Below, piece after piece: positions 46,016 through 53,936 of a DNA stretch of 64,000 nucleotides. The notes beneath the pieces are model-generated. The model saw only the letters and a program-made list of their open reading frames with translations, did no database searches and had not been told where the DNA came from. Made by a program: the position numbers and the translations under genes. Position 1 is the stretch's first letter; each line of letters starts with the position of its first letter. Origin of the DNA: Agromyces sp. G08B096 (lineage in GTDB: Bacteria; Actinomycetota; Actinomycetes; Actinomycetales; Microbacteriaceae); contig NZ_CP158374.1 in assembly GCF_040267705.1 (NCBI RefSeq), positions 1,674,001-1,738,000 on the forward strand. The letters are read 5' to 3'.

Positions 46016-46100
46016 CTGGCCCGACGGCCTCCAGCTTTCCCATGCGGTGCACATGCCCCACCGGGACCGACCACTCCATCCGATCAGCAAGGAAGTCTCC

Positions 46101-46355
46101 ATGAAGACCGACATCCACCCCGAGTACAACGCCGTCGTCTTCCGCGACCTCGCTTCGGGCGCCACGTTCCTCACCCGCTCGACCGTCACGAGCGAGAAGA
46201 CCATCGAGCTCGACGGCGAGACCTACCCGGTGATCGACGTCGAGATCTCGTCGGAGTCGCACCCGTTCTACACGGGCAAGCAGCGCATCATGGACTCGGC
46301 CGGCCGCGTCGAGAAGTTCAACCAGCGCTTCAAGGGCTTCGGCGGCTCCAAGTAA
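46101..46355 (+). CDS. rpmE2: Large ribosomal subunit protein bL31, type B
   Basis: bL31 type B (RpmE2) is the zinc-free paralogue of bL31. The 84 residues start [20 protein letters not shown] and have no Cys at all, so the CxxC zinc site of the type A form is absent. Type B paralogues are often Zur-repressed and made in low zinc; I see no Zur-like box here. AAGGAAG precedes ATG 46101. Confidence 0.96.
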   Translation: MKTDIHPEYNAVVFRDLASGATFLTRSTVTSEKTIELDGETYPVIDVEISSESHPFYTGKQRIMDSAGRVEKFNQRFKGFGGSK

Positions 46356-46363
46356 GACCGCAC

Positions 46364-46399
46364 CGAAGGGGCGGGCGACTCCGGTCGCCCGCCCCTTCG
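46364..46399. terminator. Bidirectional terminator, 16-bp stem
   Basis: CGAAGGGGCGGGCGAC (46364-46379) pairs perfectly with 46384-46399 across a TCCG loop, between the convergent rpmE2 and exonuclease genes. Confidence 0.87.
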
Positions 46400-46449
46400 T
46401 CGTGTCCGGCGCCCGTCGTCGCTGCCGGCGAGGGCCGTGCGCCGGCGCC

Positions 46450-47151
46450 TCAGCGCACCGGCCAGACGCCCGAGGCGGTGAACTCGGGTTCGCCGTTCAT
46501 CCGCCGCCACTCCTGGTAGCGCTCCGCCTGGTCGCGGCACCACTCGATCTGGTGCCGGTGCAGGTCGGCCGCCGCGATCGCCGCGAGCTCGGGGTAGGCG
46601 CGGACGATCGCCTGGGCGACCCGGCCGGCGGCGACGGCGTCGGCGCCGGCGTCGTGCGCATCGAGCAGCTCGACACCGTAGTGTGCGCACGCGGCCGTGA
46701 GGGTGCGCTTGCCGCGTCGGTAGCGGTCGACGGCCTTGTCGATGACGAGCGGGTCGATGACCTGCTCGGGCCCCGGCAGCGGCGCGTGGCCGTAGCGCTC
46801 GGCCTCTCGGGCGAGCACCGAGAGGTCGTAGCTGGCGTTGTACGCGACGATGGGCAGCCCGCGGCGAGCCGCGTTCGTGAGCTCCGCGATGATCTCGGCG
46901 ACCGCCTGCGCGGCCGCGAGCCCCTCGGCGCGAGCGCGCTCCGTGCTCACCCCGTGGATGAGCGTCGCCGCCGTGGGGATCTCCACGCCGGGATCGACCA
47001 GCCACTGCCGCTGTTCGAGCACCTCCCCGGCGGGCCCGATCACCCCGACGTGGGCGGTCACGATGCGGCAGGTGTCGATGTCGATGCCCGTGGTCTCGAG
47101 GTCGAAGACGGCGAGGGTGCTGGCCCAGTGCGGGGTGGGGGAGTCGTGCAT
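46450..47151 (-). CDS. DEDDh-type 3'-5' exonuclease (DnaQ-like)
   Basis: The 233-residue protein has ExoI VFDLETTG (D and E), ExoII YNASYDLSVL and ExoIII HDAGADAVAAG (the DEDDh His and Asp), the proofreading-type exonuclease pattern. It lacks a BRCT or helicase domain. A role as a stand-alone DnaQ-like repair or RNA-processing nuclease is likely. ATG 47151 sits 6 nt after a TAGGGT box. Confidence 0.92.
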   Translation of the reverse strand: MHDSPTPHWASTLAVFDLETTGIDIDTCRIVTAHVGVIGPAGEVLEQRQWLVDPGVEIPTAATLIHGVSTERARAEGLAAAQAVAEIIAELTNAARRGLPIVAYNASYDLSVLAREAERYGHAPLPGPEQVIDPLVIDKAVDRYRRGKRTLTAACAHYGVELLDAHDAGADAVAAGRVAQAIVRAYPELAAIAAADLHRHQIEWCRDQAERYQEWRRMNGEPEFTASGVWPVR

Positions 47152-47157
47152 GCCGTC

Positions 47158-47163
47158 ACCCTA
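47158..47163 (-). promoter_or_regulatory. Predicted -10 box for the exonuclease (leaderless)
   Basis: TAGGGT on the minus strand ends 6 nt before the ATG at 47151. Confidence 0.5.
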
Positions 47164-47238
47164 TGAGCGGCCACCGTCAGGGGTGCGCGGGCGCGCCGGG
47201 CTCGCGTGCGTCCACCGGGTGCGCAGCTTCCCGCCGCC

Positions 47239-47244
47239 TACACT
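47239..47244 (+). promoter_or_regulatory. Predicted -10 box for the alpha/beta hydrolase (leaderless)
   Basis: TACACT ends 7 nt before the ATG at 47252. Confidence 0.6.
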
Positions 47245-47251
47245 GGAACGG

Positions 47252-48163
47252 ATGACCCCCTCGCCGTACGCCGCCGCGCTCGCGCGCATCCCCGTGCGCG
47301 AGCACCGGACCGAGGTGCTCGGCGCCGAGACGGCCTGGTGGGAGTACGGAGAGCCGGGCGACCCGGTGCTCGTGCTCGTGCACGGATTCCGCGGCGACCA
47401 TCACGGCTTGGAGCCGGTGATCGCGCACCTGCCGGGGCTGCGCATCATCTCGCCGGATCTGCCCGGATTCGGGGCATCCGCACCGCTCGCGGGCCGCGCG
47501 CACGACATCGACGGCTACGCCGCCTGGCTCCGGGCGTTCCTCGTCGAGACCGTGCCGGCCGGTGCCTACACGCTCCTCGGGCACTCGTTCGGATCGATCG
47601 TCGCTTCGGCGGCCGTGGCCGGCGGCCTCCGTCCCGACCGGCTCGTCCTCGTGAATCCGATCGGCGCGCCCGCCCTCGAGGGCCCGCGCGGCGTCATGAC
47701 CCGGCTCGCCGTGCTGTACTACCGGCTGGGCGCCCTGCTGCCGCCGCGTCTCGGCTTCTGGCTCCTGCGGAACCGGCTGATCGTGCGGGTCATGAGCGTG
47801 ACGATGGCGAAGACGAAGGACCCCGAGCTCCGCCGGTTCATCCACGACCAGCACGACCGCTACTTCTCGGCCTTCGCCGACCGCGACATGCTGCTCGAGG
47901 CGTTCCGCGCATCCGTGAGCCACGACGTGCGCGAGTTCGCCGGGAACATCCCGGTGCCGACGCTCCTCGTCGCCGCCGATCGCGACGACATCACCCCGAT
48001 CGAGGCGGAGCGCGAGCTCGTGACGCGCTTCCCCGACGGGCGCCTCGCCGAGATCGAGGGAGTCGGCCACCTCATCCACTACGAGACGCCCGAGCAGGCC
48101 GCCGGGCACATCCGCGCATTCCTCGGCGCGGTCGCCTCCGACGCCCCGGAGGCGACGGCGTGA
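47252..48163 (+). CDS. Alpha/beta hydrolase
   Basis: The 303-residue protein has the alpha/beta hydrolase fold: oxyanion-hole HGFRGDHHGLE, nucleophile GHSFGS, Asp in VAADRDDITP and His in GVGHLIHYE. A lid of Arg/Leu-rich helices lies between strands 6 and 7. No signal peptide. The substrate is unknown. The stop overlaps the glycosyltransferase GTG (GTGA), so the two form an operon. Confidence 0.88.
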   Translation: MTPSPYAAALARIPVREHRTEVLGAETAWWEYGEPGDPVLVLVHGFRGDHHGLEPVIAHLPGLRIISPDLPGFGASAPLAGRAHDIDGYAAWLRAFLVETVPAGAYTLLGHSFGSIVASAAVAGGLRPDRLVLVNPIGAPALEGPRGVMTRLAVLYYRLGALLPPRLGFWLLRNRLIVRVMSVTMAKTKDPELRRFIHDQHDRYFSAFADRDMLLEAFRASVSHDVREFAGNIPVPTLLVAADRDDITPIEAERELVTRFPDGRLAEIEGVGHLIHYETPEQAAGHIRAFLGAVASDAPEATA

Positions 48164-49257
48164 GGCTCGTCGTCGACTGCCGGTACACCCGCATCGGCCA
48201 GCACGACGGCATCAGCCGATTCACCGCGGGGATCGTCGGCGAACTCGCGAAGCGGCAGCCGCTCACCATGCTCATCAGCGATCGACGCCAGCTCGAGCTG
48301 CTGCCCGACCTGCCCTGGCAGCTCGTCACCGGGCCGACGAGCCCGCGCGAGCCCTTCGTCGCGCGACAAGTGCGGAAACTCCGGCCCGACGTGGTGTTCT
48401 CGCCGATGCAGACGATGGGCTCCTGGGGACGCGACTACGCGCTCCTGCTGACCCTGCACGACCTCATCTACTACGAGAATCGGACCCCGCCGCGCGACCT
48501 GCCGGCGCCCGTACGGCTGCTCTGGCGGCTCTACCACCTCGCTTGGTGGCCGCAGCGCGTGCTGCTGAACCGCGCCGACGCGGTGGTGACGGTGTCGGAG
48601 ACGACCGCCGGGCTCATCCGAGAGCACCGGCTGACGTCGCGTCCGGTCGAGGTCGTCCCGAACGCGGCCGACGACCTGCCCGTGCCGCCGCTGCCGCGGG
48701 CGCGGCCGTCCCGGAACTCGCTGGTCTATATGGGCTCGTACATGCCCTACAAGAACGTCGACACGCTCGTGCGCGCGGCCGCGCTGCTGCCCGACCACGA
48801 GCTGCACCTGCTGAGCCGGATCAGCCGCGACGAGCGGGCGCGGCTCACGCGACTCGCCCCCGACGCGCGCCTGACGTTCCACGACGGCGTGACCGACGCG
48901 GAGTACGCCGACCTCCTCGCCGGCGCGACGGCGCTTGTGCACGCGAGCCGCGCCGAGGGGTTCGGCATCCCGCTCGTGGAGGCGATGCGGGTGGGCACCC
49001 CGGTCGTGGTGAGCGACATCCCGATCTTCCGTGAGATCGGCGGCGACGCCGCGCTCTACTTCGATGCCGACGACCCGCGCGCCCTCGTCGCGGCGCTCGG
49101 CCGGCTCGAGCAGGACGGCGAGTGGGAGCGCCGGTCGGATGCCTCGCTGACGCAGGCGTCGCGGTTCACGTGGGCGTCCTCCGCCGAGCGTCTGCTCGAG
49201 CTGTTGCGTCGCACCGGCGCAGAGCGGGACACGCGTCGGGGACGACGGCGGCGCTGA
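48160..49257 (+). CDS. GT4 family glycosyltransferase
   Basis: The 365-residue GT-B protein has VDCRYTRIGQHDGISRFTAGI at the acceptor side, VVTVSETTAGLI and VVPNAADD. The donor site carries MGSYMPYKNVDTLVRAA and the E-X7-E box SRAEGFGIPLVEAM. It resembles mannosyl/rhamnosyl transferases of cell-envelope glycans; sugar and acceptor are unknown. GTG 48160 overlaps the hydrolase stop. The C-terminus is Arg-rich. Confidence 0.88.
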   Translation: MRLVVDCRYTRIGQHDGISRFTAGIVGELAKRQPLTMLISDRRQLELLPDLPWQLVTGPTSPREPFVARQVRKLRPDVVFSPMQTMGSWGRDYALLLTLHDLIYYENRTPPRDLPAPVRLLWRLYHLAWWPQRVLLNRADAVVTVSETTAGLIREHRLTSRPVEVVPNAADDLPVPPLPRARPSRNSLVYMGSYMPYKNVDTLVRAAALLPDHELHLLSRISRDERARLTRLAPDARLTFHDGVTDAEYADLLAGATALVHASRAEGFGIPLVEAMRVGTPVVVSDIPIFREIGGDAALYFDADDPRALVAALGRLEQDGEWERRSDASLTQASRFTWASSAERLLELLRRTGAERDTRRGRRRR

Positions 49258-49290
49258 GGCGCCGACGGCGCGGCACCGGGACCGTGCCGA

Positions 49291-49909
49291 TCAGTCCGTG
49301 GTGCCGGTGAGCGCCTCGGGCTCCGCGAGCTCGAGCGCGCCGGCGTTCGCGCGCAGGAGCAGGATCGACCCGTTCACGATCGCGAATCCCGGGCCGGGCA
49401 ACGTCCAGCCGCTCAGGTGCAGGACGAGCGCATGGATGACGCCGCCGTGCGTGACGGCGACGATGTTCCCGCCGGGGTGGCGCTCGGCGAGTTCGAGCAG
49501 CGCCTCCGACGCGCGCTCGGTCACCGACGAGCGCGGCTCCAGCCCCTCGATCGTCGCGGCCTGGGCCTCGACGGCGGCCCGGCCGGCGTGATCGAGCCCC
49601 TCGAGCACGCCGTGGGCGCGCTCGGCGAGGGCTGGCACCAGCTCCGGCTCGGGGAGGCCGAGCGCTCGGGCGATGATCTCCGCCGTCTCCGCGGCGCGCG
49701 ACAGCGGACTCGCGTACACCGCCTGCCACGGCTCGCCGGACTCCGCGAGGCGCTCGGCGACGCCGACCGATTGCGCCCGGCCGGTGTCGTTCAGCGGGAT
49801 GTCTGTCGGTGCGTCCCTGGATGCGGCGCTGCCGGTTCCACTCGGTCTCGCCGTGGCGCACGAGGGCGATCGTCGTCGGGCGGATCGGGAACGCCGTGGT
49901 GTCGGTCAT
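49291..49909 (-). pseudogene. Histidine phosphatase family protein, disrupted by a +4 frameshift
   Basis: The N-terminal frame (from ATG 49909) carries LVRHGETEWNRQ, the phosphohistidine RHG motif, then QGRTD, and goes out of frame. The C-terminal frame carries ASPLSRAAETAEII, a Glu acid and AVTHGGVIHAL (second His), and ends at 49291. Between them GACA is duplicated in tandem (GACAGACA on the minus strand, 49807-49800). Removing one copy would restore the family sequence RTD-IPLNDTGRAQ and a 204-residue protein. It is broken as it stands; phase variation or a sequencing error are alternatives. Confidence 0.88.
49800..49807. repeat. 4-bp tandem duplication causing the frameshift
   Basis: TGTCTGTC on the plus strand (GACAGACA on the coding strand) is a two-copy tetranucleotide repeat at the exact point where the phosphatase reading frame changes. 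Confidence 0.85.
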
Positions 49910-49955
49910 CCGATCACCCTGGCAGAGCGGGTCGCCGTGGCGGAAATCGGCCGGC

Positions 49956-50798
49956 TCAGGCGCCCAGCGCCTCGGCCATCGCCGTGAGGGTCTGCGTCGT
50001 GCCGGCGTCGATCTTCACGGCGGCGCGGGTGTCGCCCCTCGTGAGGCCGCGGTTCACGACGATGATCGGCGCGCGCCGGCGCCGGGCGATCTCGAGCAGC
50101 CGCATGCCCGAGTTCACCACGAGCGAGGAGCCCGCGACGAGCAGCACGTCCGCGCCGCCCACGATCGAGGCGGCGGACTGGAACGTCGCACCGGGAACGA
50201 ACTCGCCGAAGAACACCACGTCGGGCTTCAGGATGCCTCCGCACACCGTGCACTCGGGGATCACCATCGCATCGACGTCGTCGACCTCGACGTCGCCGTC
50301 GGGCGCCGGGCGGATCGCCTGGTCGAGGTCGATGTCGGGGTTCAGGGTGGCCAGGCGGTCGGCGATCGACTGACGCGCGAAGAACTGCCCGCAGGTCAGG
50401 CAGACGACCCGGTCCATGGTGCCGTGCAGCTCGACCACGTGCGCGCTGCCTGCGCGCCGGTGCAGCCCGTCGACGTTCTGCGTGACGACGCCGGCGACGG
50501 CGCCGGCGGACTCCAGCCGGGCGAGCGCTCGGTGACCGTCGTTCGGCCGGGCGCTGCCGAAGCTCCGCCAGCCGAGGTGGCTCCCGGCCCAGTACCGCTT
50601 GCGGGCGCGCTCGGAGCCCAGGAAGGTCTGGAACGTCATCGGGGTGCGCTGCGGGGCACCCTCGCCGCGGTAGTCGGGGATTCCGGAATCCGTGCTGACG
50701 CCCGCTCCGGTGAGGACCGCGACCCGGGCGCCGCGCATGAGGTCGACGGCCGCCCGCACGTGCTCGCTCGACACGGCCTCCGCCAAGCTGTTCGTCAC
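49956..50798 (-). CDS. Sir2 family NAD-dependent protein deacylase
   Basis: Sirtuins remove acyl groups from lysines using NAD. The 280 residues have GAGVSTDSGIPDYRG (31-45), TQNVDGLH (106-113), catalytic His H125 in ELHGTMD, and the zinc pairs C133-C136 and C183-C186. This is a full class with zinc. GTG 50798 is chosen since GGAGG lies 5 nt upstream. The divergent 89-nt region has a perfect palindrome at 50828-50845. Confidence 0.93.
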   Translation of the reverse strand: MTNSLAEAVSSEHVRAAVDLMRGARVAVLTGAGVSTDSGIPDYRGEGAPQRTPMTFQTFLGSERARKRYWAGSHLGWRSFGSARPNDGHRALARLESAGAVAGVVTQNVDGLHRRAGSAHVVELHGTMDRVVCLTCGQFFARQSIADRLATLNPDIDLDQAIRPAPDGDVEVDDVDAMVIPECTVCGGILKPDVVFFGEFVPGATFQSAASIVGGADVLLVAGSSLVVNSGMRLLEIARRRRAPIIVVNRGLTRGDTRAAVKIDAGTTQTLTAMAEALGA

Positions 50799-50827
50799 GC
50801 CCGCCTCCGATCGACGATTCCCTGAGT

Positions 50828-50845
50828 GTAAACGTCGCGGTTTAC
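50828..50845. promoter_or_regulatory. Palindrome GTAAAC-N6-GTTTAC between sir2 and the RNA methylase
   Basis: The perfect 6-bp arms (50828-50833, 50840-50845) overlap a TACACT -10 box for the Sir2 gene (50830-50825, minus strand). The shape resembles TetR-family operators, but no regulator gene is adjacent. Confidence 0.6.
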
Positions 50846-50887
50846 CGGAATGTTTCGTCGGACTGGCAGGGTGGAGGAGGAGGACAC

Positions 50888-51694
50888 ATGCGGATCGAAC
50901 GGGTCGCGGACGCGGCATCCGATGCGGTGGCCGATTACGCGGCGCTCACCGACGTGGCGCTGCGCACGGCGACCGAGGCCGAACGCGGCCTCTACATCGC
51001 CGAGTCGGCGAAGGTGATCACGCGCGCGATCGCGGCCGGCCACCGACCGAGGTCGGTGCTGCTCGAGGAGAAGTGGCTGCCCGGGCTGGTCCCGGTGCTC
51101 GAACCGTTCGACATCCCCGTGCACCTCGCCGACGCCCGGCAGCTGGAAGCCACCACCGGGTACCGCGTGCACCGAGGGGCCCTCGCAGCGTTCGAGCGGC
51201 CGCAGCTGCCCGACGTCGGCGCGCTCCTCGCCGAGGCACGCCGGGTCGTCGTGCTCGAGGACATCGTCGACCACACCAACGTCGGCGCGATCTTCCGGAG
51301 CGTCGCCGCGCTCGGCGCCGACGCGGTGCTTGTGACGCCGCGGTGCGCCGACCCGCTGTACCGCCGGAGCGTCCGGGTCAGCATGGGCACCGTCTTCCAG
51401 GTGCCGTGGACCCGCGTCGGCGAGTGGGCAGACACGGCGACCCGCTTGACCGAGCGCGGCTTCACGACGGCGGCCCTCGCCCTCGCCGACGACGCGGTAC
51501 CGCTGCGGACGCTCGCCGCGGATCCGCCCGAGCGCCTCGCGCTCGTGTTCGGCGCCGAGGGCGACGGGCTCAGCCGGCAGGCGCTCCGCGCTGCGGATCT
51601 CGTCGTCACCATCCCGATGGCCCACGGCGTCGACTCCCTGAATGTGGCCGCGGCGGCCGCCGTGGTGCTCTACGCGCTCGGCGAGCCCGTCTAG
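50888..51694 (+). CDS. TrmH/SpoU-family RNA 2'-O-methyltransferase
   Basis: The 268-residue SPOUT protein has an N-terminal L30e-like substrate-binding domain (1-105). The knotted catalytic domain follows, with motif 1 LEDIVDHTNVGAIFRSVAALG, motif 2 ALVFGAEGDGLS and motif 3 IPMAHGVDSLNVAAAAAV. Members methylate ribose in tRNA or 23S rRNA; the target is not readable. Upstream GGAGGAGGA is an RBS. The TAG stop starts the -10 box of the next gene. Confidence 0.91.
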   Translation: MRIERVADAASDAVADYAALTDVALRTATEAERGLYIAESAKVITRAIAAGHRPRSVLLEEKWLPGLVPVLEPFDIPVHLADARQLEATTGYRVHRGALAAFERPQLPDVGALLAEARRVVVLEDIVDHTNVGAIFRSVAALGADAVLVTPRCADPLYRRSVRVSMGTVFQVPWTRVGEWADTATRLTERGFTTAALALADDAVPLRTLAADPPERLALVFGAEGDGLSRQALRAADLVVTIPMAHGVDSLNVAAAAAVVLYALGEPV

Positions 51695-51697
51695 GCT
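51692..51697 (+). promoter_or_regulatory. Predicted -10 box for the carboxypeptidase gene, overlapping the methylase stop
   Basis: TAGGCT begins with the upstream TAG stop and ends 7 nt before the ATG at 51705. Confidence 0.5.
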
Positions 51698-51704
51698 CGA
51701 AGCG

Positions 51705-53054
51705 ATGTCGCACCCGATCGCCCCCGCCCCGGCGCGCCGCCCGGCCAGCACGGGCTCCGTCTCCGAAACATCCGCTGCCGGCGGCGCGACCGAGGACGCG
51801 CAGCTCGCGCGGCGCCGGATGTACCGCCGCCGACGGATTGCAGCGGCGACCGTCGTCGCCGTGCTGCTCGCCCTCATCCTGGGCGGCGTCGTGTACGTCT
51901 CGAGCGCGCTCGGCGCCGAGGTGCCCGCCGCGAGCCCCGAGGTGATCGACCCGGCACCCGTCTCGCAGCCCGCGCAGCCGCTGGTGCTCCCGGGCACCGG
52001 CGAGTTCGCGGTCGCCGCCGTGGGGCGCGAGGGCCTGCTCGCCGCGAGCGAGTCGCAGGCGCCGATGGCGATCGCCAGCATCGCCAAGGTCGTCACCGCC
52101 CTCACCGTGCTCCAGGCGCACCCGGTCGCCGCGGGCGAGCAGGGACCCGGCATCGAGTACACCGACGCCGACGTCGACATCTACTGGGACATGGTGGCGC
52201 AGAACGGCTCGGTCGCCCCCGTGTCGCCCGGCACGACGCTCTCGCTGAAGCAGAGCCTCGAGGCGATGCTGCTGCCTTCGGGCAACAACTACGCCATCTC
52301 CATCGCCAACTGGGCGTTCGGATCGGAGGCGGCCTACGTCGACGCCGCACGCGCCTGGCTCGCCGAGCACGGCCTCGCCGAGACCGTCATCGCCGACGCC
52401 AGCGGGCTCTCCCTCGAGAACGTCTCCACCCCCGCCGACCTCGTCAAGCTCGGCGAGCTCGCCCTGCAGGAACCGGCGCTCGCGGCGATCGTCGGCGAGC
52501 AGGCCGTCGACCTTCCGGGCGTCGGCCGCGTCGAGAACTCGAACAAGCTGCTCGGCACCCACGGCGTCGACGGCATCAAGACGGGCACCACCGACGACGC
52601 GGCGAACCTGCTGTTCTCCGCGGACTACCTCGTGGGGGAGTCGACCGTGACCGTCGTGGGCGTCGTGCTCGGCCAGGCGACCCATGCCGAGCTCCGCGCT
52701 CAGGTGGCCGCGCTGCTCGACAGCGTCGCGCCCGGGTTCCGCGAGGTGGAGGCGCTCGCAGCCGGCGCCAAGCTGGCCACGTACCGGACGCCCTGGGGCG
52801 AGACCGCGACGGCGACCGCCGCCGACGGGGCATCCGTCGTCGTGTGGAGCGACACCCCCGTCGACGTCGCCGTCACCGCGGAACCCGTCGCCCTCGCCGA
52901 CGCGGGCGAGGAGGTCGGCGTCGCGACCGTCACCGCGGGCTCGCAGGTGATCGAGATCCCGATCCGACTCGAACGGTCGATCGAAGACCCGGGTGCCTGG
53001 TGGCGCTTGACGAATCCGGGCGCACTCGGCGCGGCGGCTCAGCCGGCCGGCTGA
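51705..53054 (+). CDS. D-alanyl-D-alanine carboxypeptidase (peptidase S11, low-mass PBP)
   Basis: This PBP5-like enzyme trims the peptidoglycan stem peptide. The 449-residue protein has a cytoplasmic Arg-rich N-terminus, one TM anchor (about 45-66) and the penicilloyl serine motif S125-I-A-K128. S192-G-N and K292-T-G complete the active site. The C-terminal beta domain is present. As an N-terminally anchored form it would face outward. The 3' end overlaps the convergent SGNH gene by 16 nt. Confidence 0.92.
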   Translation: MSHPIAPAPARRPASTGSVSETSAAGGATEDAQLARRRMYRRRRIAAATVVAVLLALILGGVVYVSSALGAEVPAASPEVIDPAPVSQPAQPLVLPGTGEFAVAAVGREGLLAASESQAPMAIASIAKVVTALTVLQAHPVAAGEQGPGIEYTDADVDIYWDMVAQNGSVAPVSPGTTLSLKQSLEAMLLPSGNNYAISIANWAFGSEAAYVDAARAWLAEHGLAETVIADASGLSLENVSTPADLVKLGELALQEPALAAIVGEQAVDLPGVGRVENSNKLLGTHGVDGIKTGTTDDAANLLFSADYLVGESTVTVVGVVLGQATHAELRAQVAALLDSVAPGFREVEALAAGAKLATYRTPWGETATATAADGASVVVWSDTPVDVAVTAEPVALADAGEEVGVATVTAGSQVIEIPIRLERSIEDPGAWWRLTNPGALGAAAQPAG

Positions 53055-53842
53055 ATCGGGTCGCCCGGCGTGTACGGGCCGGCGTGCGGCCGCTTCGGCG
53101 TGACGAAGTCGCCCGAGGACTGGTGCCGGATGCGGCGCACCACCCACGGCACGAGGTACTCGCGCGCCCACGCGAGATCCTCCACGCGCGCCTGGCGCCA
53201 GGTGCTCGACGGCAGCGGCTCGGGCTTCAGCGGCTCGAGGTCGTTCTCGACGTTCAGCGCAGCGAGCACCATGCGGGCGACCGTGTGGTGCCCGAGCGAG
53301 TTCAGGTGCAGCCGGTCGGGCGCCCAGAACCGCTGATCCTGGATCGCGGTGAGCGCCCACTGGTCGGCGACGAGCAGGTCGTGCTTGGCCGCGATCGCGC
53401 GCAGGTTTTCGTTGTAGATGGCGACCTTGCCGCGGATGCCGCGGAACACGGGGGAGAAGCCGACATCGACGCCGGTGAAGATGACGATGGTCGCGTGATC
53501 CCGGCTCAGCCGCTCGATGGCGTACTCGAACCGCGCGGAGATCTCGTCGGGGTCGGTGCCGGGGCGGATCACGTCGTTGCCGCCCGCGGAGATGGTGATG
53601 AGGTCGGGCCGCAGCGCGAGGGCGGGCTCGATCTGCTCGTCGATGATCTGCTGGATGAGCTTGCCGCGGACGGCGAGGTTCGCATACGCGAAGTCCTCGG
53701 TGCCCTGCGAGAGCACCTCGGCGACCCGGTCGGCCCAGCCGCGGTGGCCGCCGGGCACCGACGGCTCCGGATCGCCGATGCCCTCGGTGAAGGAGTCCCC
53801 GAGGGCGACGTAGCGTGACCAGGGATGCTGCTGGGTGACCAT
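53039..53842 (-). CDS. SGNH/GDSL hydrolase
   Basis: The 267-residue protein has block I ALGDSFTEG (nucleophile S17), block III SAGGNDV (the Gly-x-Asn oxyanion residues) and block V DRLHLNSLGH (catalytic Asp and His). No signal peptide is seen, so it is probably cytosolic. Actinobacterial members are esterases of unknown substrate. ATG 53842 sits 6 nt after a CAGAAT box. Its 3' end overlaps the carboxypeptidase by 16 nt. Confidence 0.91.
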   Translation of the reverse strand: MVTQQHPWSRYVALGDSFTEGIGDPEPSVPGGHRGWADRVAEVLSQGTEDFAYANLAVRGKLIQQIIDEQIEPALALRPDLITISAGGNDVIRPGTDPDEISARFEYAIERLSRDHATIVIFTGVDVGFSPVFRGIRGKVAIYNENLRAIAAKHDLLVADQWALTAIQDQRFWAPDRLHLNSLGHHTVARMVLAALNVENDLEPLKPEPLPSSTWRQARVEDLAWAREYLVPWVVRRIRHQSSGDFVTPKRPHAGPYTPGDPIQPAG

Positions 53843-53848
53843 GCCTCC

Positions 53849-53854
53849 ATTCTG
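53849..53854 (-). promoter_or_regulatory. Predicted -10 box for the SGNH hydrolase (leaderless)
   Basis: CAGAAT on the minus strand ends 6 nt before the ATG at 53842. Confidence 0.5.
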
Positions 53855-53922
53855 CACGCCGCCCCTTCCCGGCCGGACCGGACCGGCCGGACGGCGATCC
53901 CGGGGTTGTCGGTGCGGTCGAC

Positions 53923-53928
53923 TACAGT
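53923..53928 (+). promoter_or_regulatory. Predicted -10 box for the helicase (leaderless)
   Basis: TACAGT ends 8 nt before the GTG at 53937. Confidence 0.55.
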
Positions 53929-53936
53929 GCTGGAAA

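Noticed and set aside
45961-46100. Zur box upstream of rpmE2
   Set aside because: No TGA-A/T-rich-TCA palindrome is present; only CTAGA-CTC-TCTAG was found.
48160-49257. Glycosyltransferase as part of a polysaccharide cluster
   Set aside because: It is a single gene coupled to an alpha/beta hydrolase, with no flippase, polymerase or sugar-nucleotide genes nearby.
49166-49909. Reading the phosphatase start frame as a 247-aa protein
   Set aside because: After the GACA duplication the frame gives only Arg-rich sequence without family motifs; the true C-terminus is in the other frame.
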